Positions 24,325 through 32,442 of a DNA stretch of 64,000 nt are shown here, piece by piece. The notes under the pieces were generated by a model, which saw nothing but the letters and a program-made list of their open reading frames with translations, searched no databases and had not been told where the DNA came from. Origin of the DNA: an uncultured Prevotellaceae bacterium (GTDB lineage Bacteria; Bacteroidota; Bacteroidia; Bacteroidales; Bacteroidaceae); the NCBI GenBank assembly GCA_949295905.1, contig CASFNA010000003.1, forward strand, positions 1-64,000, read 5' to 3'. A program made the translations under genes and the position numbers. The stretch's first letter is position 1. Every line of letters starts with the position of its first letter.

Positions 24325-24710
24325 CACTTGTGCCGAAGCCCCGGAGGGGCGTAGGGGATGAGTGGCGGACATTTATGGAAAGGCGTTTACTATGACGCTT
24401 TGTTCTTGACCATTCCGAATCTGGCTGCTCGAATTTCTGTTAAAGACAAGGCAACGTAGATGCCCAATGTGGATATGTATTTCATGCCACGTGAGTCGGA
24501 GGTGTTATTGCGCCCGTCGGCCGTGTGTTGGTGTTCATATTGGCGTGGGATTAGGTGTAGCTCGTTCTGCCGGAAAGGGCAATGTCAGAGCCTTGGAGTG
24601 GTGGAATGGGCATCAGGCAAGTTTCCACGCTTTTTTCGTTCATGCCCTTTCCCTTTTTACAGGTAAGTTGAATGACACTATTGGGAACATAGGCAAAAAA
24701 CGTATTTGTT
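24325..24710 (+). ncRNA. Long transcribed leader or independent non-coding RNA before the BspA-like gene
   Basis: A good promoter precedes 385 bp without a convincing reading frame. Near its end GGAAAGGGCAATG (about 24572-24584) can pair with CATGCCCTTTCC (about 24643-24654), followed by CTTTTT, which looks like a terminator or attenuator. The 5' part contains GCCCCGGAGGGGC, a hairpin often seen in dispersed repeats. It could be an sRNA, a regulatory leader or the remains of a mobile repeat; I cannot tell which. Confidence 0.35.
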
Positions 24711-25859
24711 ATGAAGAAGAAACATTACTTCAGGTTCGTGCTTACGGCTGCGGTGTTGCTGTTCGGTATTGGCGTCTCGGCGCAAGATTTCACCGTGGAC
24801 GGTATTGTTTACCATGTTATGTCGGAGACCGACATGACCTGTGAGGTAGCGGAGGATGATTACTATGCCGGGTATTCGGGCGATGTGGTAATTCCTGCGC
24901 AAGTGACAACCGACGGAAAGACGTACACCGTTACCGCCGTGGGCGAAGATGCCTTTTTCGCCGACGAGGTGAACAGCGTTACGCTGCCAAACACGGTTAC
25001 GGAAATCAAGGATGGTGCATTTTACATGTGCAGTAGCCTTACCTACGTAGACCTTGGTGGGAATGTCAGGACGATAGGGGATAGTGCGTTCGCTGGATGT
25101 CCGCTAACGGGCATAACATTGCCGTTAACGTTGGAGCGTGTCGGTATGTTCGCGTTTCACATGAGCAAGCTGGCGGCGGTTGAGTTGCCGCCGTCGCTTA
25201 AGGAAATAGGCATATCGGCGTTTACAGCCACTGCGCTTACGTCGGTCGTTATACCTAATTCGGTAACCGAAGTTGGTGATGGCGCTTTTTTGCTCTGTGA
25301 TTTGAAGAGCGCAGTTGTCGGCAATTCAGTAAATACAATCGATGCTCTGACTTTTGCAGGATGTCAGTTTTTGGAGGATGTGACCATCGGCAGCTCGGTG
25401 ACCGAAATATTGGCAGGTGCCTTTCAGTCGTGTATAAACCTGGAGACGGTCACGGTGATGTGCGCTGTGCCGCCGACTATTAACTCGAATCCTGCGTTTC
25501 CGTATGCCCCGGACCCTGTTTTCCCGTTTAAGGATGTACCTATCGGCAAAGCCACGCTCCGTGTGCCCGCAGGTTCCATCTCTGCATACAAGGACGCGGA
25601 GACTTGGCGTGACTTCGGCACGATAGTTGAGTACACACCGACGGATGTGAACAATGTAGATACTGGTGCAGGCTTTACCGTCAAGGCTGCCGACGGCATG
25701 ATAACCGTCAGCGGTGCCGAAGGTGAAGTAAGCGTTTACGACGTGTCGGGGACAAAAGTCGCAGGAGCAACTTCCGATGGCGGCGTGACGATAGTAGTTC
25801 CCACGCACGGCATATATATAGTAAAAGTTGGCTGCAAGACAGTAAAGGTGAGCATGTAA
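24711..25859 (+). CDS. BspA-like leucine-rich repeat surface protein
   Basis: A 382-residue secreted protein with a signal peptide (cut near GVSAQD). Residues about 60-280 are LRR_5 (BspA-type) repeats of the form IGDSAFAGCPLTGITLP, repeated with VEVGDGAFLLCDLKSAVV-like variants; these fold as a solenoid. The C-terminal 60 residues (TVSGAEGEVSVYDVSGTKVA, then GIYIVKVGCKTVKVSM) match T9SS type A sorting-like tails, suggesting export to the surface. BspA-type proteins in oral relatives bind host matrix proteins; that role here is only an analogy. It is a single gene with its own long leader and a terminator. Confidence 0.88.
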   Translation: MKKKHYFRFVLTAAVLLFGIGVSAQDFTVDGIVYHVMSETDMTCEVAEDDYYAGYSGDVVIPAQVTTDGKTYTVTAVGEDAFFADEVNSVTLPNTVTEIKDGAFYMCSSLTYVDLGGNVRTIGDSAFAGCPLTGITLPLTLERVGMFAFHMSKLAAVELPPSLKEIGISAFTATALTSVVIPNSVTEVGDGAFLLCDLKSAVVGNSVNTIDALTFAGCQFLEDVTIGSSVTEILAGAFQSCINLETVTVMCAVPPTINSNPAFPYAPDPVFPFKDVPIGKATLRVPAGSISAYKDAETWRDFGTIVEYTPTDVNNVDTGAGFTVKAADGMITVSGAEGEVSVYDVSGTKVAGATSDGGVTIVVPTHGIYIVKVGCKTVKVSM

Positions 25860-25883
25860 GAAAACTTGTAAAGTAAAGATTAT

Positions 25884-25934
25884 AAAACCGGCGATGGGGA
25901 AAGAATTGGACCCTGTGCCGGTTTTAGTTTTTTT
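25884..25934 (+). terminator. Terminator of the BspA-like gene
   Basis: AAAACCGGC (25884-25892) with GCCGGTTTT (25917-25925), then AG and T7. Confidence 0.8.
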
Positions 25935-25947
25935 ATACCCCTGTTTC

Positions 25948-25978
25948 TTGCTTCCGTCACGTTTATTTTTTATCTTTG
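25948..25978 (+). promoter_or_regulatory. Promoter of the suf operon
   Basis: TTG (25948-25950), a 20-bp spacer and TATCTTTG (25971-25978). The start site would be near 25985, about 50 nt before the sufB ATG. Confidence 0.7.
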
Positions 25979-26032
25979 CAAACTTGCAAAAATGTGTCTG
26001 CTAACTACTTGCAGGCAAGTGATTTTACAGCA

Positions 26033-27493
26033 ATGGAAAGTGTGAACAACAAGCAAAACGAGTTTGTGCGCCAGGTGGCCGAGCAGAAATACGAGTTCGG
26101 TTTCACCACCGACGTGCATACGGACATAATCGACACGGGGCTTAACGAGGATGTTGTGCGCCTCATCTCGCAGAAGAAGGGCGAGCCGGAGTGGATGCTC
26201 GACTTCCGCCTCAAGGCCTTCCGCTACTGGCAGACGCTGGAGCAGCCCACGTGGGGGCACGTCAACGTGCCCGACATCGACTACCAGGCCATATCCTACT
26301 ACGCCGACCCCATGGCGAAAAAGAAGGACGAGGGCAAGAAGGAGATTGACCCGGAGCTGATGAAGACGTTTGACAAGCTGGGCATTCCGCTGGAGGAACG
26401 CCTGATACTTAGCGGCCAGACGGCCGTCGATGCCATAATGGACTCGGTGTCGGTGAAGACCACCTACCGCGAGAAACTGGCCGAGAAGGGCATCATCTTC
26501 TGCTCCATCGGCGACGCAATCAAGGAGCATCCCGACCTCGTGCGCGAATACCTTGGCACGGTTGTGCCTTACCGCGACAACTTCTTCGCCGCGTTGAACA
26601 GCGCGGTGTTCAGCGACGGCTCGTTCGTCTACATACCGAAAGGCGTGCGCAGCCCGATGGAGCTTAGCTCGTATTTTCGCATAAACGCGAGGAACACGGG
26701 GCAGTTCGAGCGCACGCTCATCATCGCCGAGGACGACAGTTACGTGTCTTACCTCGAAGGATGCACCGCCCCGATGCGCGACGAGAACCAGCTGCACGCC
26801 GCAATCGTGGAAATCATAGTGAAGGAGAACGCCGAGGTGAAATACTCTACGGTGCAGAACTGGTACCCCGGCGACGAGCACGGACGCGGCGGAGTGTTCA
26901 ACCTCGTGACAAAGCGAGGCGACCTGCGCGGCAATAACTCGAAGCTCTCGTGGACGCAGGTGGAGACCGGCTCGGCTATAACTTGGAAGTATCCGTCGTG
27001 CATACTGCGCGGAGACAATTCCGTGGCGGAGTTTTACAGCGTGGCAGTAACCAACAATTACCAGGAAGCTGACACCGGAACGAAGATGATTCACCTTGGC
27101 AAGAACACCAAGAGCACCATCATCAGCAAGGGCATCAGCGCGGGGCACAGCCAGAATTCGTACCGCGGACTGGTGCGCGTGGCCCCCGGAGCCGACGGCG
27201 CGCGCAACTACTCGTCGTGCGACTCGCTGCTGCTCGGTTCGGACTGCGGAGCGCATACCTTCCCCTATATGGACATACACAACGACACGGCCATAGTGGA
27301 GCACGAGGCTACGACCAGCAAAATCAGCGAGGAACAGCTGTTCTACTGCAACCAGCGCGGCATCCCCACGGAGCAGGCCGTCGGCCTGATAGTCAACGGC
27401 TACGCCAAGGACGTGCTCAACAAGCTGCCAATGGAGTTCGCCGTAGAGGCGCAGAAGCTGCTAAGCGTGTCGTTGGAAGGGACGGTAGGATGA
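26033..27493 (+). CDS. sufB: Fe-S cluster assembly scaffold SufB
   Basis: A 486-residue SufB, the core scaffold on which Fe-S clusters are assembled with SufC and SufD. Recognisable segments are [45 protein letters not shown], and the C-terminal [20 protein letters not shown] with VNGYAKDVL. The Cys of [14 protein letters not shown] lies in the region implicated in cluster assembly. I chose ATG 26033 ([12 protein letters not shown]), because an upstream in-frame ATG at 25976 overlaps the -7 element. It is the first gene of sufBCDS. Confidence 0.94.
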   Translation: MESVNNKQNEFVRQVAEQKYEFGFTTDVHTDIIDTGLNEDVVRLISQKKGEPEWMLDFRLKAFRYWQTLEQPTWGHVNVPDIDYQAISYYADPMAKKKDEGKKEIDPELMKTFDKLGIPLEERLILSGQTAVDAIMDSVSVKTTYREKLAEKGIIFCSIGDAIKEHPDLVREYLGTVVPYRDNFFAALNSAVFSDGSFVYIPKGVRSPMELSSYFRINARNTGQFERTLIIAEDDSYVSYLEGCTAPMRDENQLHAAIVEIIVKENAEVKYSTVQNWYPGDEHGRGGVFNLVTKRGDLRGNNSKLSWTQVETGSAITWKYPSCILRGDNSVAEFYSVAVTNNYQEADTGTKMIHLGKNTKSTIISKGISAGHSQNSYRGLVRVAPGADGARNYSSCDSLLLGSDCGAHTFPYMDIHNDTAIVEHEATTSKISEEQLFYCNQRGIPTEQAVGLIVNGYAKDVLNKLPMEFAVEAQKLLSVSLEGTVG

Positions 27494-27589
27494 TGTAGGG
27501 AAATGTAGAAAGGCAAATAAATGGAAATCACAATTTGTGATGTTCAATGTGATAAGATAAATATGATTGATATAAATCTGCGATAAGTC

Positions 27590-28345
27590 ATGTTAACGAT
27601 TAGAAGTCTTCACGCCAAAATAGGCGACAAGGAAATATTGAAGGGCATCAACCTTACAATCCGTGACGGCGAGACGCACGCCATAATGGGGCCTAACGGC
27701 TCGGGAAAGAGCACATTGAGCGCGGTGCTTGTAGGCAATCCGCTGTACGAGGTGACCGAGGGCGAGGTGACGTTCAACGGCAAGGATTTGCTCGCGATGA
27801 AGCCCGAGGACAGGGCGCACGAGGGGCTTTTCCTCTCGTTCCAGTACCCCGTGGAAATCCCCGGGGTGTCGATGACCAACTTCATGCGCGCCGCCGTCAA
27901 CGAGAAACGCAAGTATGAGGGCAAGGAACCGCTGAATGCGGCGGAGTTCCTGAAGCTGATGCGTGAGAAGCGGAAGATTGTAGAGCTTGACAGCAAGCTG
28001 TCAAACCGCTCGGTAAACGAGGGCTTCAGCGGCGGCGAGAAGAAGCGCAACGAGATATTCCAGATGGCAATGCTCGAGCCGAAGCTAAGCATTCTCGACG
28101 AGACAGACTCGGGTCTTGACGTTGATGCGCTGCGCATCGTGGCCGAAGGCGTGAACAAACTGCGCACGCCGGAGTCGAGCTGCATCGTCATTACGCACTA
28201 CGAGCGTCTGCTCGACATAATCAAGCCCGACATAATCCACGTGCTCTACAAGGGCCGCATAGTGAAGACCGCAGGGCCGGAGCTGTCGAAGGAAATCGAG
28301 AAACGCGGCTACGACTGGATAAAGGAGGAAGTGGACGGTATTTAA
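27590..28345 (+). CDS. sufC: Fe-S assembly ATPase SufC
   Basis: A 251-residue ABC-type ATPase that binds SufB and SufD and drives cluster assembly. Walker A is GPNGSGKST (residues 34-42), the Q-loop lies in LFLSFQYPVEIPG, the signature motif is FSGGEKKR (146-153) and Walker B is LSILDETDSGLD (167-178). The SufC-typical ETDSGLD is present. It lies 97 bp after sufB in the operon. A low-complexity hairpin separates it from sufD. Confidence 0.95.
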   Translation: MLTIRSLHAKIGDKEILKGINLTIRDGETHAIMGPNGSGKSTLSAVLVGNPLYEVTEGEVTFNGKDLLAMKPEDRAHEGLFLSFQYPVEIPGVSMTNFMRAAVNEKRKYEGKEPLNAAEFLKLMREKRKIVELDSKLSNRSVNEGFSGGEKKRNEIFQMAMLEPKLSILDETDSGLDVDALRIVAEGVNKLRTPESSCIVITHYERLLDIIKPDIIHVLYKGRIVKTAGPELSKEIEKRGYDWIKEEVDGI

Positions 28346-28490
28346 GTAGTAAGGAGAGGAGGAGTAAAGGAGTAAGTAGAAATGTCTTGTTGTCAAGGTA
28401 ATAGTTGGCTGGCAGTTGCCCATATTGTCTTCATAGTTGTTTTTGTCAAATCTACTTTACTCCTTTACTCCTTACTCCTTTAACTCCTAA
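28346..28490. repeat. Intergenic low-complexity hairpin (sufC-sufD)
   Basis: GGAGTAAAGGAGTAA (28361-28375) pairs with TTACTCCTTTACTCC (28457-28471), with further imperfect pairing on both sides. The core TAGAAATGTCTTG follows the left arm. The right arm is the sufD leader. Confidence 0.6.
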
Positions 28491-28501
28491 ACTTAAAAAA
28501 C

Positions 28502-29848
28502 ATGCAAAGCGAAAAACAATACATCGACCTTTACGGGCAGTGCCGCGATATGCTTATGGGGCATAGCGCAGAGCCGATGAACGCCGTGCGCGACGCCGCT
28601 TTTGACGACTTCTGCCGTCTCGGCTTCCCCACGAAGAAGGTTGAACGGTATAAATATACGGACATTCCGGCGCTGTTCGAGCCAGACTACGGGCTTAACC
28701 TCAACCGTCTTGACATCCCGGTAGACCCGTATGAGGCGTTTCGTTGTGACGTTCCTAATCTTAGTACGTCGCTGTATTTCGTGCTGAACGACGGCTTTTA
28801 CGACAAGGCTTTGCCCAAGGCGCACCTTCTGCCGGAAGGAGTCGTGGTTGGGTCGCTGGCCAAATACGCAGCCTCTCACCCTGACTTCGTTGCCAAATAT
28901 TACGCGAAGCTCGCCAAGACGGCCGACGACGGCATTACCGCTCTTAACACCATGCTCGTCCAGGACGGCCTTCTTATTTACGTGCCGAAGGGCGTTGTTG
29001 TGGACAGGGCGGTGCAGGTAATCAACATCTTGCGGTCTGACGTCGATTTGATGGTCAACCGCCGCGTGCTAATAGTTGTCGAGGAACGCGCTGAAATCAA
29101 GCTTCTCTTCTGCGACCATGCCGCTGATGACCGCCGTTTCCTTGCCACACAGGTAATCGAGGCATACGTAGGAGCAAATGCTTCGCTCGACCTTTACTGC
29201 CTGGAAGAGACTCATGTTAAGAACGTCCGCGTTAGCAACGTGTTCATAGAGCAGCAGGCCGACAGCCGCGTGAGCCACAACGTAATAACGCTTCACAACG
29301 GTGTGACGCGCAACCGCACCGACCTGACATTCGCAGGAGAGGGCGCCGAGTGCGACCTTCGCGGCTGCGTGATAGCCGACAAGCACCAGCATGTTGACAA
29401 CAACACGCTCATAGACCACCGCGTGCCTCGCTGTACGAGCCGCGAACTGTACAAATACGTGCTCGACGGCAACGCCGTAGGCGCGTTCGCCGGCCGCGTA
29501 TTGGTGCGCCACGGGGCGCAGAAGACGGTGTCGCAGGAAACCAACCAGAACCTCTGTGCCACCAAGGAGGCGCGCATGTACACCCAGCCCATGCTCGAAA
29601 TATACGCCGACGACGTGAAGTGCGCCCACGGAAGCACCGTAGGCCAGCTCAACGACGCGGCCCTGTTCTACATGCGCCAGCGCGGCATTCCGCTCAAAGA
29701 GGCCAAGCTCTTGCTCGAGTTCGCCTTCATAAACGAGGTAATCGACGGCATAAAGCTCGACCCTCTGCGCGACCGCTTGCACTATCTTGTGGAGAAACGC
29801 TTCCGTGGCGAGCTTGCCAAATGCGAGGGTTGCAAGCTGTGCAGGTAA
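28502..29848 (+). CDS. sufD: Fe-S cluster assembly protein SufD
   Basis: A 448-residue partner of SufB in the SufBC2D complex. The N-terminal helical part (GFPTKKVERYKYTDIPALFE) precedes the beta-helix core shared with SufB (VPKGVVVDRAVQVIN, NNTLIDHRVPRCTSRELYKY, FAGRVLVRHGAQKT). The QTNQNLCATKEARMYTQPML and DVKCAHGSTVGQLNDAALFY segments are diagnostic. A Cys-rich end CEGCKLCR is notable. The gene starts 15 bp after the last pyrimidine tract of the hairpin and is followed after 15 bp by sufS. Confidence 0.94.
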   Translation: MQSEKQYIDLYGQCRDMLMGHSAEPMNAVRDAAFDDFCRLGFPTKKVERYKYTDIPALFEPDYGLNLNRLDIPVDPYEAFRCDVPNLSTSLYFVLNDGFYDKALPKAHLLPEGVVVGSLAKYAASHPDFVAKYYAKLAKTADDGITALNTMLVQDGLLIYVPKGVVVDRAVQVINILRSDVDLMVNRRVLIVVEERAEIKLLFCDHAADDRRFLATQVIEAYVGANASLDLYCLEETHVKNVRVSNVFIEQQADSRVSHNVITLHNGVTRNRTDLTFAGEGAECDLRGCVIADKHQHVDNNTLIDHRVPRCTSRELYKYVLDGNAVGAFAGRVLVRHGAQKTVSQETNQNLCATKEARMYTQPMLEIYADDVKCAHGSTVGQLNDAALFYMRQRGIPLKEAKLLLEFAFINEVIDGIKLDPLRDRLHYLVEKRFRGELAKCEGCKLCR

Positions 29849-29863
29849 ATAATTACATCATAT

Positions 29864-31078
29864 ATGTTCGACATAAACCAAATACGCAACGACTTCCCGA
29901 TACTCGGCCGCACGGTTTACGACCGTCCGTTGGTCTACCTTGACAACGCCGCTACTACCCAGAAGCCGCGCTCCGTGGTAGAAGCCATCACCGAAGAGTA
30001 TTATAACGTGAACGCCAACGTGCACCGCGGAGTGCACTATCTGTCGCAACAGGCCACCGACTTGCACGAGGGAGCGCGAGAGACGGTGCGCCGTTTCATC
30101 AATGCGCGGTCAACGAGTGAAGTAATATTCACACGCGGCACCACGGAGAGCCTTAACCTCGTGGCCTCCTCTTTCTGCGACGAATTCATGCAGGAGGGCG
30201 ACGAAGTAATCGTAAGCGTAATGGAGCACCACTCCAACATAGTGCCGTGGCAGCTTCAGGCGGCCAAGAAAGGCATCTCAATCCGCGTCATCCCGATGAC
30301 CGACGAGGGCGAGTTGAGGCTCGACGAATACGAGCGTTTGTTTACCGACAGGACTAAGATTGTAAGCGTGACGCACGTCAGCAATGTGCTCGGTACGGTC
30401 AATCCGGTGGACGAAATCATACGCATTGCCCATGAACACGGTGTCCCCGTGATGGTGGACGGCGCGCAGAGCACGCCCCACTTCGCCGTGGACGTGCAGG
30501 CGATGGACTGCGACTTCTTCGCCTTCAGCGGCCACAAGATGTACGGTCCGACCGGTGTCGGCGTGCTTTACGGCAAGGAAGACTGGCTCGACCGCCTGCC
30601 GCCATACCAGGGTGGGGGAGAGATGATAGAGAGCGTAAGCTTCGAAAGGACGGTGTTCGAGCACCTTCCGTTCAAATTTGAGGCTGGAACGCCCGACTAC
30701 GTAGCCGCCCACGGCCTTGCGAAGGCAATAGACTACATTACGGCTCTCGGCCTTGACAACATCCAAAGGCACGAGCAAGAGCTGACGGAGTACGCCATGC
30801 GGCGGCTCGCCGAAGTCGAGGGAATACGCATTTTCGGCACGTCGGAGCGCAAGGATGCCGTGGTTTCGTTCCTCGTCGGCAACATCCACCACCTTGACAT
30901 GGGCACACTGCTCGACCGTCTCGGCATCGCCGTGCGCACGGGCCACCATTGCGCGCAGCCCCTGATGCTGCACCTCGGCATACAGGGCACGGTGCGCGCC
31001 TCGTTCGCCCTTTACAACACGAAGGATGAAATCGACGCCCTTGTGGACGGAGTGAAGAGGGTCAGCAGGATGTTCTGA
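29864..31078 (+). CDS. sufS: Cysteine desulfurase SufS
   Basis: A 404-residue class V PLP enzyme releasing sulfur from cysteine for cluster assembly. The PLP lysine is Lys225 in FSGHKMYGPTGVG. The catalytic Cys363 lies in RTGHHCAQPLM, and RGTTESLNLVA and THVSNVLGT are conserved. No sufE or sufU partner gene is present in the window, so the sulfur acceptor must be encoded elsewhere. It is the last gene of sufBCDS. GC-rich repeats follow at 31084 and 31183. Confidence 0.95.
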   Translation: MFDINQIRNDFPILGRTVYDRPLVYLDNAATTQKPRSVVEAITEEYYNVNANVHRGVHYLSQQATDLHEGARETVRRFINARSTSEVIFTRGTTESLNLVASSFCDEFMQEGDEVIVSVMEHHSNIVPWQLQAAKKGISIRVIPMTDEGELRLDEYERLFTDRTKIVSVTHVSNVLGTVNPVDEIIRIAHEHGVPVMVDGAQSTPHFAVDVQAMDCDFFAFSGHKMYGPTGVGVLYGKEDWLDRLPPYQGGGEMIESVSFERTVFEHLPFKFEAGTPDYVAAHGLAKAIDYITALGLDNIQRHEQELTEYAMRRLAEVEGIRIFGTSERKDAVVSFLVGNIHHLDMGTLLDRLGIAVRTGHHCAQPLMLHLGIQGTVRASFALYNTKDEIDALVDGVKRVSRMF

Positions 31079-31083
31079 AAGAA

Positions 31084-31116
31084 CAGCCCCCTCCCAACCT
31101 CCCCGAGGGGAGGTGA
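31084..31116. repeat. GC-rich palindromic repeat downstream of sufS
   Basis: AGCCCCCTCCCAACCTCCCC then GAGGGGAGG. With 31183-31214 it forms an inverted pair. Confidence 0.7.
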
Positions 31117-31175
31117 AAGCCAATCATACAATCCCCAATGATGGGAGCAATATCACCTGCGTTTCCTTGTTTCTG

Positions 31176-31490
31176 CTATCTTTCTCCTCCCCTCGGGGAG
31201 GCGGGGAGGTGGCTGCTCCTTGCTTTCCTCACTGCCACCACGAACCACACGCACGCCAGAACCCTTAACACCAAAGGATAATCAGCAGGCAGGGTGACGG
31301 CGAAAAACGCCATCTGGGCTTCCGTCATGGCGCGTGCGCGGGCTTCGCTTATGTCCTCGCCGAGCACGTTTGAATAGTACCTGCGCAGCATCCGTTGCGG
31401 CAGGCTTATGTAACGGCCGAGCCTTTTCACCATTTCGGCGCACTTGTTCGCCGTACTTTCGTTTGCGGTCAATGTCATTTGCTTTTCCAT
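31176..31490 (-). CDS. Small conserved hypothetical protein with one membrane helix
   Basis: A 104-residue protein. Its middle (RLGRYISLPQRMLRRYYSNV, then AQMAFFAVTLPADYPLVLRVLACVWFVVAV in overlapping parts) resembles uncharacterised proteins I recall from Bacteroides and Prevotella, with one membrane helix near the C-terminus. The last dozen residues (SSHLPASPRGGER) are translated from a GC-rich repeat, so the original end was probably near AVRKA. No function can be proposed. It is transcribed towards sufS, with a TTATTTTGC -7-like sequence upstream on the minus strand that does not fit the consensus exactly. Confidence 0.6.
   Translation of the reverse strand: MEKQMTLTANESTANKCAEMVKRLGRYISLPQRMLRRYYSNVLGEDISEARARAMTEAQMAFFAVTLPADYPLVLRVLACVWFVVAVRKARSSHLPASPRGGER
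31183..31214. repeat. GC-rich palindromic repeat inside the 3' end of the small hypothetical gene
   Basis: CTCCTCCCCTCGGGGAGGCG then GGGAGGTGGCT. It encodes the last residues of the minus-strand gene. Confidence 0.65.
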
Positions 31491-31569
31491 ATCGTCTTGT
31501 TTTATAGTTTCGTTTCTGGTTGCAAAATAAACACCTATCCGTGCACAATAAGTTCACTCGTGTAACGTC

Positions 31570-31735
31570 TTTAGTTAAAGAAAAGTAAAATAGGAGTGAA
31601 GGAGTAAGGAGAGAAGTAGTAAGTAGCTTTTTTAAAGGAGAAAAGGAGTAAGTAGGGGAGTAGTAAGTAGATATGTTTTGCTTGTCATTGCGTCCCAGTT
31701 CTCTCCGTTATCCCAGTCCTCCCATAATATATAAT
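31570..31735. repeat. Low-complexity intergenic region before rnhB
   Basis: Purine-rich AGGAGTAAGGAGAGAAGTAG and AGGAGTAAGTAGGGGAGTAG, the core AGATATGTTTTG, then the pyrimidine-rich side CCCAGTTCTCTCCG. It is a hairpin of the matched-arm group, partly expanded. Confidence 0.5.
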
Positions 31736-31746
31736 AATGTAAAGCT

Positions 31747-32364
31747 ATGCTGAAAAGCCACATGAACAAAGGCCTCATTGAGGCCGGATGCGACGAGGCA
31801 GGGCGCGGATGCCTCGCCGGGAGCGTGTTTGCCGCAGCGGTAATCCTGCCCGAAGACTATGTGAACGACGCACTCAACGACTCTAAGCAGCTCTCGGCCA
31901 AGCGCCGTTACGAGCTTCGCGCCGAAATAGAGCGCGACGCCCTGGCTTGGGCAGTAGGCGTGGTTACGCCCGAAGAAATCGACGAAATCAACATACTCAA
32001 CGCCAGCATACTGGCCATGCACCGCGCACTCGACCAGCTCGCGGTGCGCCCCGAGGCCATCATCGTTGACGGCAACCGCTTCAAGCCCTACCGTTTCATT
32101 CCCTATACCACCGTAGTAAAGGGCGACGGCAAGTATCTGTCCATAGCCGCGGCCAGCATCCTCGCCAAGACGTACCGCGACGACTACATGGACGGCCTGG
32201 CCCGTGAATACCCCCAATACGCATGGGATGTGAACAAGGGTTACCCCACGCGTGCCCACCGCCAGGCCATAGCCGAGCATGGCATAACGCCGTACCACCG
32301 CAAAAGCTTTAAGTTAATAGCAGACAAGTGGCAAGCAGACGGCAGACAAGGTGATTTGACTTGA
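31747..32364 (+). CDS. rnhB: Ribonuclease HII
   Basis: A 205-residue RNase H fold enzyme that removes single ribonucleotides from DNA. The active-site motif GCDEAGRGCLAGSVFAAAV (the DEAGRG of the family), NDSKQLSAKRR, IIVDGNRF and the SIAAASILAKTYRD...M segment are present. The C-terminal residues after SFKLI (ADKWQADGRQGDLT) lie on the left arm of an intergenic hairpin (32319-32351), so the end of the protein is shaped by that repeat. The start at ATG 31747 is the first after the leader; MNKGLIEAG at 31762 is an alternative. Confidence 0.94.
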   Translation: MLKSHMNKGLIEAGCDEAGRGCLAGSVFAAAVILPEDYVNDALNDSKQLSAKRRYELRAEIERDALAWAVGVVTPEEIDEINILNASILAMHRALDQLAVRPEAIIVDGNRFKPYRFIPYTTVVKGDGKYLSIAAASILAKTYRDDYMDGLAREYPQYAWDVNKGYPTRAHRQAIAEHGITPYHRKSFKLIADKWQADGRQGDLT

Positions 32365-32427
32365 AAATAATTGTTATGTAACAATACAAACATCCTTGTC
32401 TGCTCGTCTGCTTGTCACTTGTCTGCT
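32319..32427. repeat. Hairpin of GCAGAC/GTCTGC repeats overlapping the rnhB end
   Basis: AGCAGACAAGTGGCAAGCAG... (32319-32351) pairs with 32394-32427 (CCTTGTCTGCTCGTCTGCTT...), with one mismatch and one inserted base. The left arm is inside rnhB; the right arm ends 15 bp before the WYL gene. Confidence 0.65.
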
Positions 32428-32442
32428 AAAAAATAAAAACCA

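Noticed and set aside
25976-26032. Upstream ATG for sufB
   Set aside because: It overlaps the TATCTTTG promoter element, so it would not be in the transcript.
28346-28380. GGAG-rich arms as Shine-Dalgarno sequences
   Set aside because: They lie after the upstream gene, over 100 bp from the next start. Starts in this phylum generally lack such signals, and the actual leaders here are pyrimidine- then A-rich.
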